Made by a program: the position numbers and the translations under genes | Notes under the pieces: generated by a model | The model's database searches: none | The model's input: the letters and a program-made list of their open reading frames with translations, nothing else | Told to the model about the DNA's origin: nothing | Source: Sorghum bicolor | Taxonomy: Eukaryota > Streptophyta > Magnoliopsida > Poales > Poaceae | Length of the DNA: 64,000 nucleotides | Direction of reading: 5' to 3' | Assembly: GCF_000003195.3 (NCBI RefSeq) | Contig: NC_012872.2 | Coordinates: 58,757,695-58,821,694, forward strand | Part shown: positions 48,901 through 61,030 of the stretch, piece after piece | How positions within the stretch are numbered: position 1 is the stretch's first letter | How the letters are laid out: every line of letters starts with the position of its first letter

Positions 48901-49299
48901 GACAGCCACCTCTACTAATCATTCTGAAATTATTGCTCTATACGAGGCATCACGAGAATGTGTGTGGCTTCGTAGAATGATTAACCACATACAACAGTCA
49001 TGTGGTATTGGTTCAATTGAATCACCAACAATTATCTATGAAGATAATTCCGCTTGTGTTACACAGATGCAAACAGGTTACATAAAGAGCAATATCACTA
49101 GCATATTGTTCCTAAATTGTTTTATCCCCATGAATTACAAGAAAGTGGGGAAATAAACATCTTGCAAATCAAGTCATGTGATAACCTCGCTGACCTATTT
49201 ACTAAGTCCTTACCAACTTCTGTGTTTCAAAAATTGGTACATGGAATTGGTATGCGGCGACTTCGAGATTTGCCAGAATCAGGGGGAGACATCTCCTAG
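45908..49299 (+). pseudogene. Copia pol, broken by one stop and one frameshift
   Basis: The first open part runs 45908-48451 (847 residues). It has a HHCC zinc-binding segment (His92, His97, Cys128, Cys131) in WHERLGHPG and CTSCATGK. The integrase catalytic triad is Asp159, Asp222 and Glu258 with the DD35E spacing. After a Pro/Lys-rich linker comes reverse transcriptase, with its catalytic YVDD at residues 792-795. A TAG at 48449-48451 interrupts the frame shortly after reverse transcriptase. The same frame reopens and encodes RNase H (TDAGYLSDP, ATSTNHSEIIALYEASRE, IYEDNSACV) to about 49095. A one-base shift near 49093-49100 then moves the last portion (DNLADLFTKSLP to the stop at 49297-49299) into another frame. 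Gag and protease are absent. The first 40 or so codons, in a GC-richer stretch, match no Copia domain I know. Confidence 0.9.
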
Positions 49300-49880
49300 A
49301 CGCCACCTGTATCAGCATCATATTATACTCTTTTCTTTCACAAGTTTTACTTAAAAGGTTTCTTGTTAAAGTTTTTAATGAGGTAATATTAACATAAGCA
49401 TGTGTCATATTTTCTATTTTCCCCACCAGGGTTTTTGTTGGAAATATCAAAGACACACATTGCCCTCCCAACTCATCCATGGTTTTTCCTTGAAAAAGGT
49501 TTTTCACGAGAGTTATTTCAAGAGGCAATACTTATAGTATGTCGTCATATTTTTCTCCTGATTTTCCCACTGGGTTTTTATAGGAGTTTTAGCGACATAT
49601 CTCTTAATATAGCTCCTCACATTTTTCCTTATCGGTTTTAGAGGAGTTATCTTTATGTCGTATCTCCAATATTTTTCCCCACTAGGGTTTTTAATTGGAA
49701 TACCAATGACATAGTGGTTTGTTTAAATCACACAAGTATATGCTACCTTCTCCTTATTTTCCTATAAAGATTTAAAGGAGTTTTATAACATATCAATATA
49801 TATACATATTCCTCGGTTTTTTCCTATAGGGTTTTTCGAGGAATCCAAGATTACAGCTACATTGATCTTAAGAATGATTC
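49300..49880 (+). repeat. Degenerate repeats between pol and the 3' LTR
   Basis: The 3' untranslated internal region consists of diverged units of about 60-80 bp that share TTTTCCCCACTAGGGTTTTT-like cores followed by a GGAATAC..GACATA-type phrase. At least four units are visible (about 49420, 49560, 49670 and 49820). Similar CCCACTGGGTTTTT repeats are common in plant Copia elements. Confidence 0.65.
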
Positions 49881-49881
49881 G

Positions 49882-49892
49882 ATCAGGGGGAG
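49882..49892 (+). promoter_or_regulatory. Polypurine tract of the Copia element
   Basis: ATCAGGGGGAG lies directly before the 3' repeat, where plus-strand DNA synthesis is primed. The same 11 bases also occur at 49278-49288, inside the end of pol. Confidence 0.85.
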
Positions 49893-50183
49893 TGTTGTGA
49901 AACGATGTCTCCTCTAAAGAGACACCTCTTCATCATCTAATCGGTGATCTCATCTGGTGATAGGATTAGCAGTTAGCCTAGCAGTTAGCATGCCATCCGA
50001 AGGGGCATGTCCTTTGGCCAAGAGCAGTTGCTCTTCCTGTACTCAAACACCAAGGAGTCACGTCCGTACGACTACGAAGAGACGTCCGTACGACGTGATC
50101 TCTCACTTGTATATAATCTAACAAGATCAATGAAAGCAGCAGTTGTTCCCAAAATCTTTGTTTCATTTACATTACACTTAACA
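49893..50183 (+). repeat. 3' long terminal repeat of the Copia element
   Basis: A 291-bp repeat starting TGTTGTGAAACGATG and ending TTAACA. It has one CAT insertion relative to the 5' copy and about five substitutions. It is followed by the AATCC target duplication. Confidence 0.95.
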
Positions 50184-50262
50184 AATCCAAACATGTGTTT
50201 GTGCAGAATCGCTTGCGTCGCCACCCTGGCAGGCTTCAATCCAAACATGTGTTTGTGCAGCT
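50184..50262. repeat. Tandem duplication at the Copia insertion site
   Basis: AATCCAAACATGTGTTTGTG appears twice (50184 and about 50239). The intervening CGCCACCCTGGCAGGCTTC resembles CGCCACCCTGCTTC left of the 5' repeat. The element therefore landed in the first of two tandem copies of a unit of about 55-60 bp. Confidence 0.75.
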
Positions 50263-50685
50263 AGTAGTGGAATCGAGACAACATTCGTCGATAAAGGAAT
50301 AAGAGACAGAGGTCATTTAGTCCATCCATTATATACAGCTTCAATCTTACTGGAGGACTCTTCAAATGCTGCATGTTCAACTTCTACAAATAGCAGTAAC
50401 AGCGCAAATGATTAATTATTTGACATAAATATTAATCTAGTTGGAGACATAAATATGAATACTATTCAGTATATTTGGTCAAAGTCAAGTTAGTTTGACT
50501 GACATAAATCTTATAGCTGTATCCTTTTCTAGATGAATGGAGTATGAAATTATAGTGTTTATATTATGTGCATATTTATTGCTACAACGAAACCTTTGAG
50601 CTAGTTTATCGTCTACTCTGACTAAAGACTAAATGAAAAGAGAGCGACTATCAACAGTCAAATTTGTCAACCATTCAATAGTATT

Positions 50686-50876
50686 TTTTTCTCACAACAA
50701 ATCAGCGAACAATACTTTCAACTATGGCTTATCAGCCAAGCGAATGATTGTTTATGCATATCTATTTTTTGACTACTTAAAAAGTTATGGCTAAAATTAC
50801 TATTCGCTTATTTATTGTGAGAGAAAAACACTACTAGCTGACAGTACGGCTTATAAGACAAGCGAACAAGCTCTGG
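50686..50876. mobile_element. hAT-like MITE sequence, rearranged
   Basis: CTCACAACAAATCAGCGAAC on one side and TTTATTGTGAGAGAAAAACA plus GGCTTATAAGACAAGCGAAC on the other are typical of the grass elements ending GAGCTTGTTCG..GGCTTATAAGCC. Two partial copies in opposite orientation appear joined. Confidence 0.4.
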
Positions 50877-51168
50877 AAAGAGTACTGTTTAGTTGCACGA
50901 GTAAAACATAAACAATTAGACAGACACAATGGCATAGATAAATGTTTAATTGTTAACAAATATCAAATAGTTTTATAAAGTCGTTTCTGTCACCAAATAC
51001 TATAGTTCAAACGTCCCAAGTGGAGTTTAAATGCACATTTAAACACACTGTTTAAACTTTTTCACTCTTTTAACCGACTGTTTTTTTCTTGTTTAATTCA
51101 CTGTTTATAGAGCATTAACGACACGTACATTCACAGCTTAGGATTTACACGCGACAGTTTATGATTTA

Positions 51169-51411
51169 GGCCTTGTTTAGTTCCAAAAAATTTTGCAAAA
51201 TAGGAATAGTAGCACTTTCGTTTGTATTTGACAAATATTGTCCAATCATGAACTAACTAGGCTCAAAAGATTCGTCTCGTCAATTTCGACCAAACTGTGT
51301 AATTAGTTTTTATTTTCGTCTATATTTAATACTTCATGCATGCGTCTAAAGATTTGATGTCACAGGGAATCTGAAAAATTTTGCAAAATTTTTTAGAAAG
51401 TAAACAAGGCC
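51169..51411. mobile_element. Tourist-like MITE, GGCCTTGTTTAG family (copy 7)
   Basis: A 243-bp element running from GGCCTTGTTTAGTTCCAAAA to AGAAAGTAAACAAGGCC, flanked by TTA on both sides. It lies in the opposite orientation to copies 3, 5 and 6, because the GTAGCACTTTCGTTTG side comes first. It is one of the best-preserved copies here. Confidence 0.9.
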
Positions 51412-51757
51412 TTACACACGTGTAAACGATGGCTTAGATGAACACTGCCCGCGCCCGGTGCTATCTACCGTGGAATCCAGCCAGTGCTCAACTTACACGG
51501 TTACCATGACCATTCGTTTATTCAGTAACGGAGAAGCAATGACTGAGGCAAGAAAATAAATCAAACTCGCAAATAGATCAACATTATCACTTCTAGTGTG
51601 CCAAGTGCGAACAACTCGCAATACGTTGATGCACAAATGGTTCACCAAGCACGTTTCAAAACGAGTTGAATCATCAAACCACTGAGGTCTTAGCAAGTCA
51701 AAACTTAAAACAAAACACTTCCGACTCTTACGATCACATACACTGACCACAGCTAAA

Positions 51758-53091
<1,334 letters not shown>

Positions 53092-53107
53092 TTCCGCGAG
53101 CTCGTCG

Positions 53108-53285
53108 AAACCCTAGCCTAACCTAGCCTAAGGGGACGAAGATGACGAGAGGAGGCGGCGGCGGGTGAAGGCGGCGGCCGTGGGCGTGAGAGGAGCGTTT
53201 ATAGGTGCCGATTATGGAAGTGAACCCTAATGGGCCCAAGTTCTCGCCGTCCTGGCCCATTTGTTGCACAAATTATGATTGGGCT
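53108..53285 (-). promoter_or_regulatory. Ribosomal-protein promoter motifs (telo-box and site II)
   Basis: AAACCCTAG at 53108-53116 and AACCCTAA at 53223-53230 are telo-boxes. TGGGCC at 53231-53236, TGGCCCA at 53253-53259 and TGGGCT at 53280-53285 are site II words. They lie within 200 bp upstream of the RPL18a start codon. The combination is established for coordinated expression of plant ribosomal protein genes; here it is seen as motif only. Confidence 0.75.
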
Positions 53286-53317
53286 TCCCTTCTTTCGACA
53301 AGGCCGTAAGTCTTTGA

Positions 53318-54922
53318 AAAAAAGTCTATTTTTCCTTCCCCAACCCTAACTTTCACGAAAGTTCGTTTTTCTCTGCCAACTATAAAATCAGGCAAACCAC
53401 CTCCTCAACTTTTTAAATCATGTATTTTACCTCTCTAGATCGGTTTCGAAGGCAGTTTTGTTATAGTGAATACTGGTTTTGCTATAGTAACAGTGGTTTT
53501 GTTTTTTTAAATTATTTCAGCTGAATGTTTGAAAATTCATAATAAATCATAAAAAAATTATAAAATAGAAAATTCAATTTTGTTGGACTCTACATAAGTA
53601 TATCTACACACTGAACATAAATATGGTATGCTTTAGCACAAATTTTTTGCTATAAAGGTTTTATCTTTTTCTTTTCTATTTATTTCAGCTAAATATTTGA
53701 AAAAACATAGTAAATTAAAAAATCATAAAATATAAAATCTATTTTTGTTAGACTCCACATGAGCATATCTACACGGTAAATATATAATATAGTATGCTTT
53801 AGTATAATTTTTTTGTTATAGCTTTTGTATAGTTGGCCATGCAGCCCGTGGCCCGTTGGCCCGGCCCGCGGCCCGACATTTTGGCCCAGCCCGGGCACGG
53901 CACGGCCCGACAACTACCGAGCACGGCACGGCACGGCCCGAGGCACCGGGCCGTGCCTGGGCCGCCACCGTGGCCCGTGGCACGGCTCAGGCACGGCCCG
54001 ACGACCCGGTGCTTAATGGCCCAGTAAAAAATATAGTTTTTTAAATCTAAAAAAAAGAGAAAATGTAGGTCTGTTGGTCCATCCATCCATCCTGATTGGC
54101 CTAATTCTAAACAAAATTGGCCTATTAAGAAATATAGCGTGCTAATTCTAAACAAAAAAAGAAAATATAGGCTTGCTACTAACTTGGCACGACCTTGGCC
54201 CGGTGGCCCGCCGTGCCTTCGGGCCGGCCCGACGGCCCGTGGGCCGTGCCTTGGGCCATACCCTCGGCACGAGGCACGGTGATGGCACGGCCCGGTCGGC
54301 ACGACGGCACGGCGCGGCCCGAGGTAGGCACGGCACGGCCCGATGGCCATGTATAAGCTTTTGCTTTAGATCTATGCTTTTCTGTAATTAATTGAAATAA
54401 TTCGTAGCTTCAACTTCTATAATTATTTTGTCGAACTAAAGCATACATATATTATATGTTCATTGTGTATATATACTCATGTGGAGTCTAAGAAAATTAG
54501 ATTTTCTATTTTATGATTTTTTTCTATGATTTACTATGATTTTTCAAAGATCCAGCCAAATAAATAAATAAAAGAAAATGATAAAACATTTATAGCAAAA
54601 ACTTTGTACTAAAGCATACCATATTATATGTTTACTATATAAATCTACTTATGTGGAGTCCAAAAGAATTAGTTTTTCTATTTTATGATTTTTTGTGATT
54701 TACTATGATTTCTTTAAAAATTTTAGCCAAAATAATTAAAAAAAGAAAAAAGACAACCATCAACAAAACCACCATTCACTGTAGAAAAACCGCCTTCGGA
54801 ACCACTCTAGGGAGGTAAAATGCACGGTTTTAAAAGTTAAGGGAGGTGGTTTTGTCTGGTTTTGGAGTTGAGGGAGGAAAAGCAAACTTTTGTGAAAGTT
54901 GGAAGAGGAAAAATAGACTTTT
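53318..54922. mobile_element. Fold-back element with long, internally repeated arms
   Basis: The left arm starts near AAAAGTCTATTTTTCC (53318) and the right arm ends with its inverted copy, GGAAAAATAGACTTTT (54922). The arms, about 510 and 570 bp, match imperfectly along their length: CTTTCACGAAAG, CCACCTCCTCAACTTTTTAA, TTTTACCTCTCTAGA and CGAAGGCAGTTTTG all have inverted partners. Each arm also holds two tandem copies of a unit with GACTCCACATGAG..TATGCTTTAG..TTTATGATTT, so the whole could form a long hairpin. The centre is occupied by a different inverted-repeat element. No transposase is present. The class is not determined; long-armed Mutator-like or fold-back elements are possible. Confidence 0.7.
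53833..54350. mobile_element. Inner GGCCCG/CACGGC-rich inverted-repeat element
   Basis: A GC-rich element nested in the fold-back element. It starts TTGGCCATGCAGCCCGTGG and ends GGCACGGCCCGATGGCCAT. Both ends are dense with permuted GGCCCG, CACGG and GGCACGGC words in inverted order, around an AT-rich centre with CTAATTCTAAACAAAA repeated. Sequences of this type occur widely in grass genomes as non-autonomous DNA elements. Open frames through it on both strands reflect the GC repeat and are not genes. Confidence 0.65.
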
Positions 54923-57732
54923 ACCTAAGCCTTTCACACCCCCAGTGGTGGTTTCCTGGTGGTGAAGCAGGCATGGCTTTAGCCTCCTTCCTGTCAATTA
55001 GGTGGTCTCTAGTGATCCATAAACATAAGTATTTTGACTAACATGTGTTTTACAATAGCATACGTAGTTGGGTTAGTCACAGTGAGAATAGCATATGTAG
55101 TTGACTAACATATGTTTTACAATAACATGGTTCGTTGATTGAAGCATGACACAAATGGTACATATTCGTGAGAAGACAAACAATACATGGAGAAAATGTT
55201 GGATGTGTGCATGGAGATGCTTTTTGTAACGTGGATGCACAAAGAGGCCAACTCCAAGTCAAGTTGATGATGGTAAGTGGCCCTATTGAGACAGTTTCAA
55301 GTCAAAGATCTCAAAGAAGTTAAATTGGTCAAGATCAGACTTGAAACAGTCTAAGTATTCACCAGAGGTTAGTGTTGACCTTGGTAGATGGTTCTGATGG
55401 TATTGTTTCATGGCCAGAAATGACTTTGCCCTAGTAACCATTTGAGTGCCATATCCAGTGGGGACTACAATGAGGCGCAAGTTAACTATGTCACTCATTG
55501 TAGAGACCATATAGTGTTTTTTCCAGAGTGCACATTATCATCACCTTTGTTTCTAAAAGTACCGACACTAGGTAGGAAATTTTTTTTACTGATGTCGTTT
55601 TGCAAATATAGAAATGAGCTCATCTTATATTCAATAGTCATATCGCTAGGTGTCATGTCCTCGTCACCTGACTCTAAACTTGCTATTATGGTGGTCAAAG
55701 CACGCGTAGAGGCACAAAGGTTGATGGATTGTATGTTGAGACAACAGTGATGATCAAATCAACGGTGGGACACAAGGTTTTCGACAATGAGTGTTAGTGA
55801 AGTGCATGATTTTCGGCAGCATGTGGGTTTGGTTGGTGGAGGACTACAACATGACATAGGTGCCATCATTCAGACACATGAAAGCGCCAACGACAACATT
55901 AGTGGAGACCAACGAGGGTGTGATGGCCCGTGCCACCCTAGGGGTCGCAATGGTGGCACATCACATAGATAAAAAAAAGTGGCATCAATTAAATAATAAG
56001 GAGCCCAATCATGTAAAAACGCAGATAGGAACAATAAATCCTTGTTGAAGAAGAGAGGTGAGCAAGAGTGAAGAGTAGAGCGCGCATGGGAAGTGCGGTC
56101 GCTACGAATGAAGTGGGATTATATATGGATCTTTGAAATAAGAGTTTTTCTACTTTCTAGAAGTGAATTATTGATCAAAAGAATGGAAGGAACCCCATAT
56201 ATATGTGGCTATGCTCTTAGAATACCTTCTTCCATGCTATTGAAGCATGCGAACAGGTGAGTGAGTGAGTGAAGAGAGAAGCCACACCTCTTTCGAGGTG
56301 AGGCAAGTGATGAACGAGTAGATCCTTAGACCTATTCTCTCTTTCAGTAGCATATTTAAGATGTAATCGATGAATTTGCAAGTTATATGATTTGCAATGA
56401 AATGTGATATATTTCTACTTATAGCATGAAGGCCAGTGAACAATTGCCGAATCCGTTTAGATAAAGTTGCCTTCGGTACAGTCCGCCATTATAATGTGGA
56501 CTTAACCTTTTTCCATTCCATCTATTCTTAGTGCTCGGTAGAGAGCATGCATGATAACACGATGACATTAGTGGTTTATTGCCTTCATCCGATGATTGAG
56601 TATATATACATAAGTAAAGTGGTGTAGTGAAAGGATGTCCCTTTTCCGAAAGGAGAATTAAATCATTTCTAGTTTTTGTGCCAAAGGACATGTCCCTTTG
56701 TCTTTAGTAGAGCTCTACTCCTTGTTTTTTAGCTCCAGCTTCTTGATCCTCTTATGAAGTGATTCTAGTTGATGGAGCAGAGGAGCAGGGTTTTTTTAGT
56801 TCCTAGCTTCTAGTCTAAATGAAGAAATGATTTTTGTTCCTCATCGGAATCTGGACAAGATTTTGCTATTTGACCGAGGAGCGATTCTTATGGAGAAATC
56901 TGTTCTGAGGAGCCTTACCAAGCAGTTCCTTACTAATGCCTATTCTAATTTCAAATCAAGCCTTGCCAAGCAGTTCCTTACTAATGTCTATTCTAATTTC
57001 AAATCACCCATGACGGCCTGTTCGGCTGCGACTGCAGCCGGAAAAAGGCGCAGCCTAACAACCCCGAAATAAAGGCACTATTTGGCAACAGCGTAGATGG
57101 ACGGGCCAGCGCACAGCACCTCACTACTTGTCTACTTCACAAAGCGCAGATGGTCGGACAAACCGCAAGTGCACAGCAACTTCGGAGAAGCCAGTTTGGA
57201 CGGCGCTGCCAATTGCACCTCATGCACGAGTGCGGTTCGTGTCTCGTCAGCACGAAAGACGGAAAGACACACAAACAACAAAGAGCATATAAGTACGACC
57301 TGCAATGGTAAGTCACTAACTCCGTAGTAACTCGACGAAACTAGCAGCCCTCACAAGATGCAATTGCAGATAAACAAACAAGCTATAACCTGCTAGTGGC
57401 ATGCGTTCCCAGGTCTAAACAACGAAACATTTCAATGATACTCATGGAAATATTGTAGATCGGGACGACAAGTTCGTAGCCAACTAACCAGGGGCACAAG
57501 CAATCAGAACATAGTGGCATTACAGGCAATTTTACATTAAACAATTAAAATGAGGTGCATTCATACTACTCCATTTTACAAATTTATATGTCAAACAACG
57601 AATAGGAGCGTACATCAATCTTGTTCCACCCTATCCTCTACGCACAACACGGCATGTACAACACAGATAACAAAGTAGCCGAGTAACAAACATTTACATT
57701 AAACAGACCGCTGGTGATTGAAGGCATAATTC
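54923..57732. other. Intergenic, no gene recognised
   Basis: About 2.8 kb of moderately AT-rich DNA. Short open frames at 55.3-56.1 kb match no family I recognise. The stretch 56.8-57.1 kb holds a 48-bp tandem duplication. The right end should contain the 3' untranslated region of the next gene. Confidence 0.5.
56911..57006. repeat. 48-bp tandem duplication
   Basis: Two adjacent 48-bp units (56911-56958 and 56959-57006) begin AGCCTTACCAAGCAGTTCC and AGCCTTGCCAAGCAGTTCC. I count two differences between them. The unit length is divisible by three, so a frame passes through both, but there is no other sign of coding. Confidence 0.9.
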
Positions 57733-59582
57733 TCACCACACCTCCGCTCCTTTTGTGGCGCCAAGCAGCACAGCAATTGCAGCAAGCGAAGCCTGTTCAT
57801 GGCACCAAAAAGTTTGGGGGGGCAAAGTTAGCACAACCTCTGTGCATTAATTTGCAAGAGAAAGCACAGATCTACAATACCATGGCTACTAAATATCACA
57901 TCACATGGTCAAGTAGTAACAAACACCTGTAGTGCCAAGCTAAATTGTGCAGCTTTCATAGAATTGTTGTTAGTTTAACTGACATATGCTTCCATCCAAG
58001 TAAGAGATACCAAAAGCTATGTTGAAATCGATTAAACTCTTTTTTAAAAAAATATAAAGAGGATGCACTTCTTCAACTACACAATTTGCAGTAAGTCTTT
58101 TCATTTGAATATCCATCACCAATAACTTTATAGGAGCTAGTGAAATGTAAATGATATAGAGTTCAGTGACAGGAGTCGATGCTGTATTTGCAGTTCGTGT
58201 TTGTAAAACTGTTAAAAAACCTGATATTGGCCCTAAATCTTCACATGATTAATGAATGTTCGCATCTAAAATCCATTACCATACAAGGGAACTCATAAAT
58301 ATAGCTGGAGGAGACATAAGAGCAATGCATACATTGCTAGGAAGGACTTACAGCAATAGTGCAAGCAACATATCCTGGTTTCTCCCTGTAATCATGTACT
58401 CGGACACAAATCAGCACAAAAGCTCCAATATACCATGGAATGGCAGCAAAGAAGAACCCAAGTATAAACCTGTAGCGAACAGTGTAAATATCAGTTCCAA
58501 TATGAGTTCATATATATGAATTGCAAGATGATTGATATTTAGAAAAACATACAGAAACCATCCCATGCCAAGGCCACAACATGGAAGAGGTCGCATTCTA
58601 ACAGGCCTTCCTTCAACAACAGGAATATAACCTACAAAACACCAAAATGCAAAAATAATTAGCCAAGTTAAGTCAAAGTTCCAGTGTAGTTAGTGACTCT
58701 GTATCTTCCTCCATTTTGAACATAGATCAAAATTATAAACTGAATTATTCATTTTATATATTTATTTGTAGAGTTGAATTATTATTTTTTGGATGAAATA
58801 GAGTTGAATTATTTATGTAATCCTTTGCTGAACCTATTTGAAAATGAACTACCCTGCATCTATCTGATTGTTCCAACAAATCAAATTTCCTGCTCATTTA
58901 CTTCAAAATTACAGAACACTTCAAAGTTCAAAGACAAAAAAATATCAATTCAGTTTCCCTCGAGCTCCATGAGCTACCGATCTCAAATGACCTCTAATTT
59001 GGGATGAGCAAAAAGGATGCAGAAGGAAAGGAACTGCAGGTTCAGATACACAGGAAGACAGCTGAGCAGGACAAGGACAACACCTAAATTTTGAGCTTGC
59101 ACTGTAATGCCATGTGACCTAGTGAGCACAGGGGTTAGGCGATAGAAAAGATCTACTCGAGGAATCAACCACACAAGACTCCACGGACGAACGCCTCCGT
59201 TGATCAATTCTATGGAAGGAATCAACAGAGATGCAGCACAGAATTCGCATCGTAAGGCGCGATTAGGACCTTCCGTACCTTGCGCGACCTGGTAGCCTTG
59301 GGCGTAGTACGGCGCGGCGGCCGCGTAGGGTTGCTGCGGGGGCGGGTAGACCGCATACGACGCCGGCGGCTGCTGCGGGTAGTGCTGCATACCGGGCGGC
59401 GGCGCCGGCTGGGGGAACCCGACCGCCGGCTGCGGAAACTGCCCAGAGGCCCCGGACGGGGGCCCGAAGGTGCCGTACTGGTGCTGGTGCTGCGGCGGCG
59501 CCGACGGCGGGTAGCCGTAAGAGGACGAGGAGGTGTCCGCCGAGCGGGCCTTCTCGTCGGCGTCCGGCATCTGGCCACCCAT
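57733..59582 (-). CDS. '60S ribosomal protein L18a-like' family membrane protein
   Basis: Small plant membrane protein; despite the database name it is not ribosomal. Four exons: 59582-59279, 58631-58559, 58469-58352 and 57792-57733, giving 184 residues. Residues 1-100 are hydrophilic and rich in Pro, Gln, Tyr and Gly (FGPPSG, PQPAPPPGM, YPPPQQPY). Then comes the family core: EGRPVRMRPLPCCGLGMGW, with a conserved Cys pair at 119-120. A first hydrophobic segment follows (FILGFFFAAIPWYIGAFVLI), then a loop with DYREKPGYVAC, then a second hydrophobic segment (ASLAAIAVLLGA) and the short tail TKGAEVW. Both ends are probably on the same side. Function is poorly known; relatives have been reported in stress responses, from memory. 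All introns are GT-AG and phases agree. Confidence 0.9.
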
Positions 59583-61030
59583 GGCAGCTCCCGCGGTGGT
59601 AAAGCCTAGTTAGGTTTGGGGAATTGCCCAATTGGGACGCAGGACGACGGCAGGAGAGAGGAGGGAAGAGGGCGAGGCGTTCTTCACTAAAAAACTTGGG
59701 AGGATTTGCGCGTTGTTATTTCTTGACGAAAGACGATTAACGTGTGCCTCCAGCCTGGACGGATGGAGGTGTTGGTGCTTAACCTCTCTGTGTGCCAGTT
59801 TGTAGAGTCGGATCTCATTTTAGTTTTGACAGCTGAAAGCCTGAAACGTGCTACATGAGGATTGAGGAGCAGGTAATCAGCACATTTTTTTTGCCCTTTT
59901 CACTTCAAATTTCAAAAGAACCATGCTGATGAAAAGATTTAGGTCCTTGTTAAACAACAGCCTGATCGGCTAGCTACTGCAGCTACGAACATTAAATCTA
60001 CTCACTGTAGCACTCCAACGACGGTCATGAAAAAAGACATCCAATATAAAGTGGGTGAATGGTGAATGATGGTACATGGTGCATACATAAGTGGTTTATG
60101 TATGACCGACCTACGTATGTACCATTATCCACCCACTTATATCAGCTGTCTTACTCTTCTTTTATAGCGGGCGTGGGCTGAGAGTGAGTAAATTTAATGT
60201 TCCGCAGCTGCTGCAGTGAGCCCATTCGTTTAAGCTTATTAGCCGAATCTATCAGCCATTCAGCAGTATTTTTCTTTCACAATAAATCAGCCAATAGTAG
60301 TTTCAACCAGTTGCCAGCTTCCAAAATTGATAGGAACATGCAGGATTCTCATTGCTCATAGGAAATCCTGCTCAGGTCAATTTGAACCAAACAAATTGCA
60401 ATTTACCAAACATGTCTCGTTCCTTAGCATCTAAGTTAACAGGCTGAAATGTTGCTATCATCATAGTATATAGGTGCAAACAAAAAATAATGAGCTCCCG
60501 ACACGCTATTTTCAGCCTGGTCTAGTTTTTCACAACCTAGGGCTGCTGGGCAGAGAACCAGAGAGTTTCCACACGGACACGGTATACGTTTTCTGCTTTG
60601 ATGGTCGTCATCCAGCAGAACAGACTGCTTGATTTTGTTTTACCCTTTTTAAAACGGATATCATTTCACCTTTTTTTAAAAGAATATCCAAATAACATGA
60701 TTGCGGTTCGCAAAATGTTTTCAGAAGGGCTGCTTAATAATATCCTCAGCTTATGAGAACCTTGTGCAGCACAAGATGAGAGAACCTTGTGCAGCACAAG
60801 ATGAGAGGCTGCTTAATAATATCCGCAGCTTATGAGAACCTTGTATTTATTATTAGTATTGTTCCTTTTGATCTCACCAAACAGTAGTGCCTTGCCACAT
60901 ACAACCAGAGGCTACACCGGCCATTGACAGGCTGCAGCAAACAAATTATTTAATGAACAACTCAGCTCTGGTGTCGATTCGGAGTTCATAAAGAACCAGA
61001 AGTGCAGCTGCAGGCTTCCACTGGAACAGC
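59583..61030. other. Intergenic between the L18a-like gene and ETHE1
   Basis: The left part holds the promoter and leader of the L18a-like gene. A hAT-type remnant (TTTCACAATAAATCAGCCAA near 60277-60296) and short repeats are present. The right 130 bp should hold the 3' untranslated region of ETHE1. Nothing else is recognised. Confidence 0.5.
60729..60844. repeat. Short nested tandem duplication
   Basis: GCTGCTTAATAATATCC..CAGCTTATGAGAACCTTGT occurs at both ends (near 60729 and 60807). Between them GAGAACCTTGTGCAGCACAA is duplicated in tandem. The pattern suggests two successive slippage or unequal-exchange events. Confidence 0.85.

Larger units (their letters stand above)
45512..50188 (+). 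mobile_element. Copia LTR retrotransposon, defective, with 5-bp target duplication
   Basis: A bounded insertion: target duplication AATCC at 45512-45516 and 50184-50188, long terminal repeats at 45517-45804 and 49893-50183, and a polypurine tract just before the 3' repeat. The inside encodes, in order, a GAG-pre-integrase segment, integrase, reverse transcriptase and RNase H. This order (integrase before reverse transcriptase) defines the Copia superfamily. No gag nucleocapsid CCHC motif or protease motif is present, and only about 200 bp separate the 5' repeat from pol sequence, so that part appears deleted. The reading frame also has one in-frame stop and one frameshift. This copy cannot move by itself, though intact repeats could let it be mobilised by relatives. 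Confidence 0.95.
50263..51757. other. Intergenic with MITE sequence
   Basis: Contains a hAT-like remnant (about 50686-50876), AT-rich DNA, one intact Tourist-like MITE, and at the right end the 3' untranslated region of the ribosomal protein gene. No gene is recognised. Confidence 0.5.

Noticed and set aside
53799..54350. Long open frames in the GGCCCG/CACGGC-rich stretch
   Set aside because: Open on both strands because of the repeated GC words of a non-autonomous element; the predicted proteins are Gly/Pro/Arg/Ala permutations.
56821..57072. Possible short peptide gene with an internal repeat (TKQFLTNAYSNFKS twice)
   Set aside because: The repetition comes from a 48-bp DNA duplication whose length is a multiple of three; there is no other evidence of coding.
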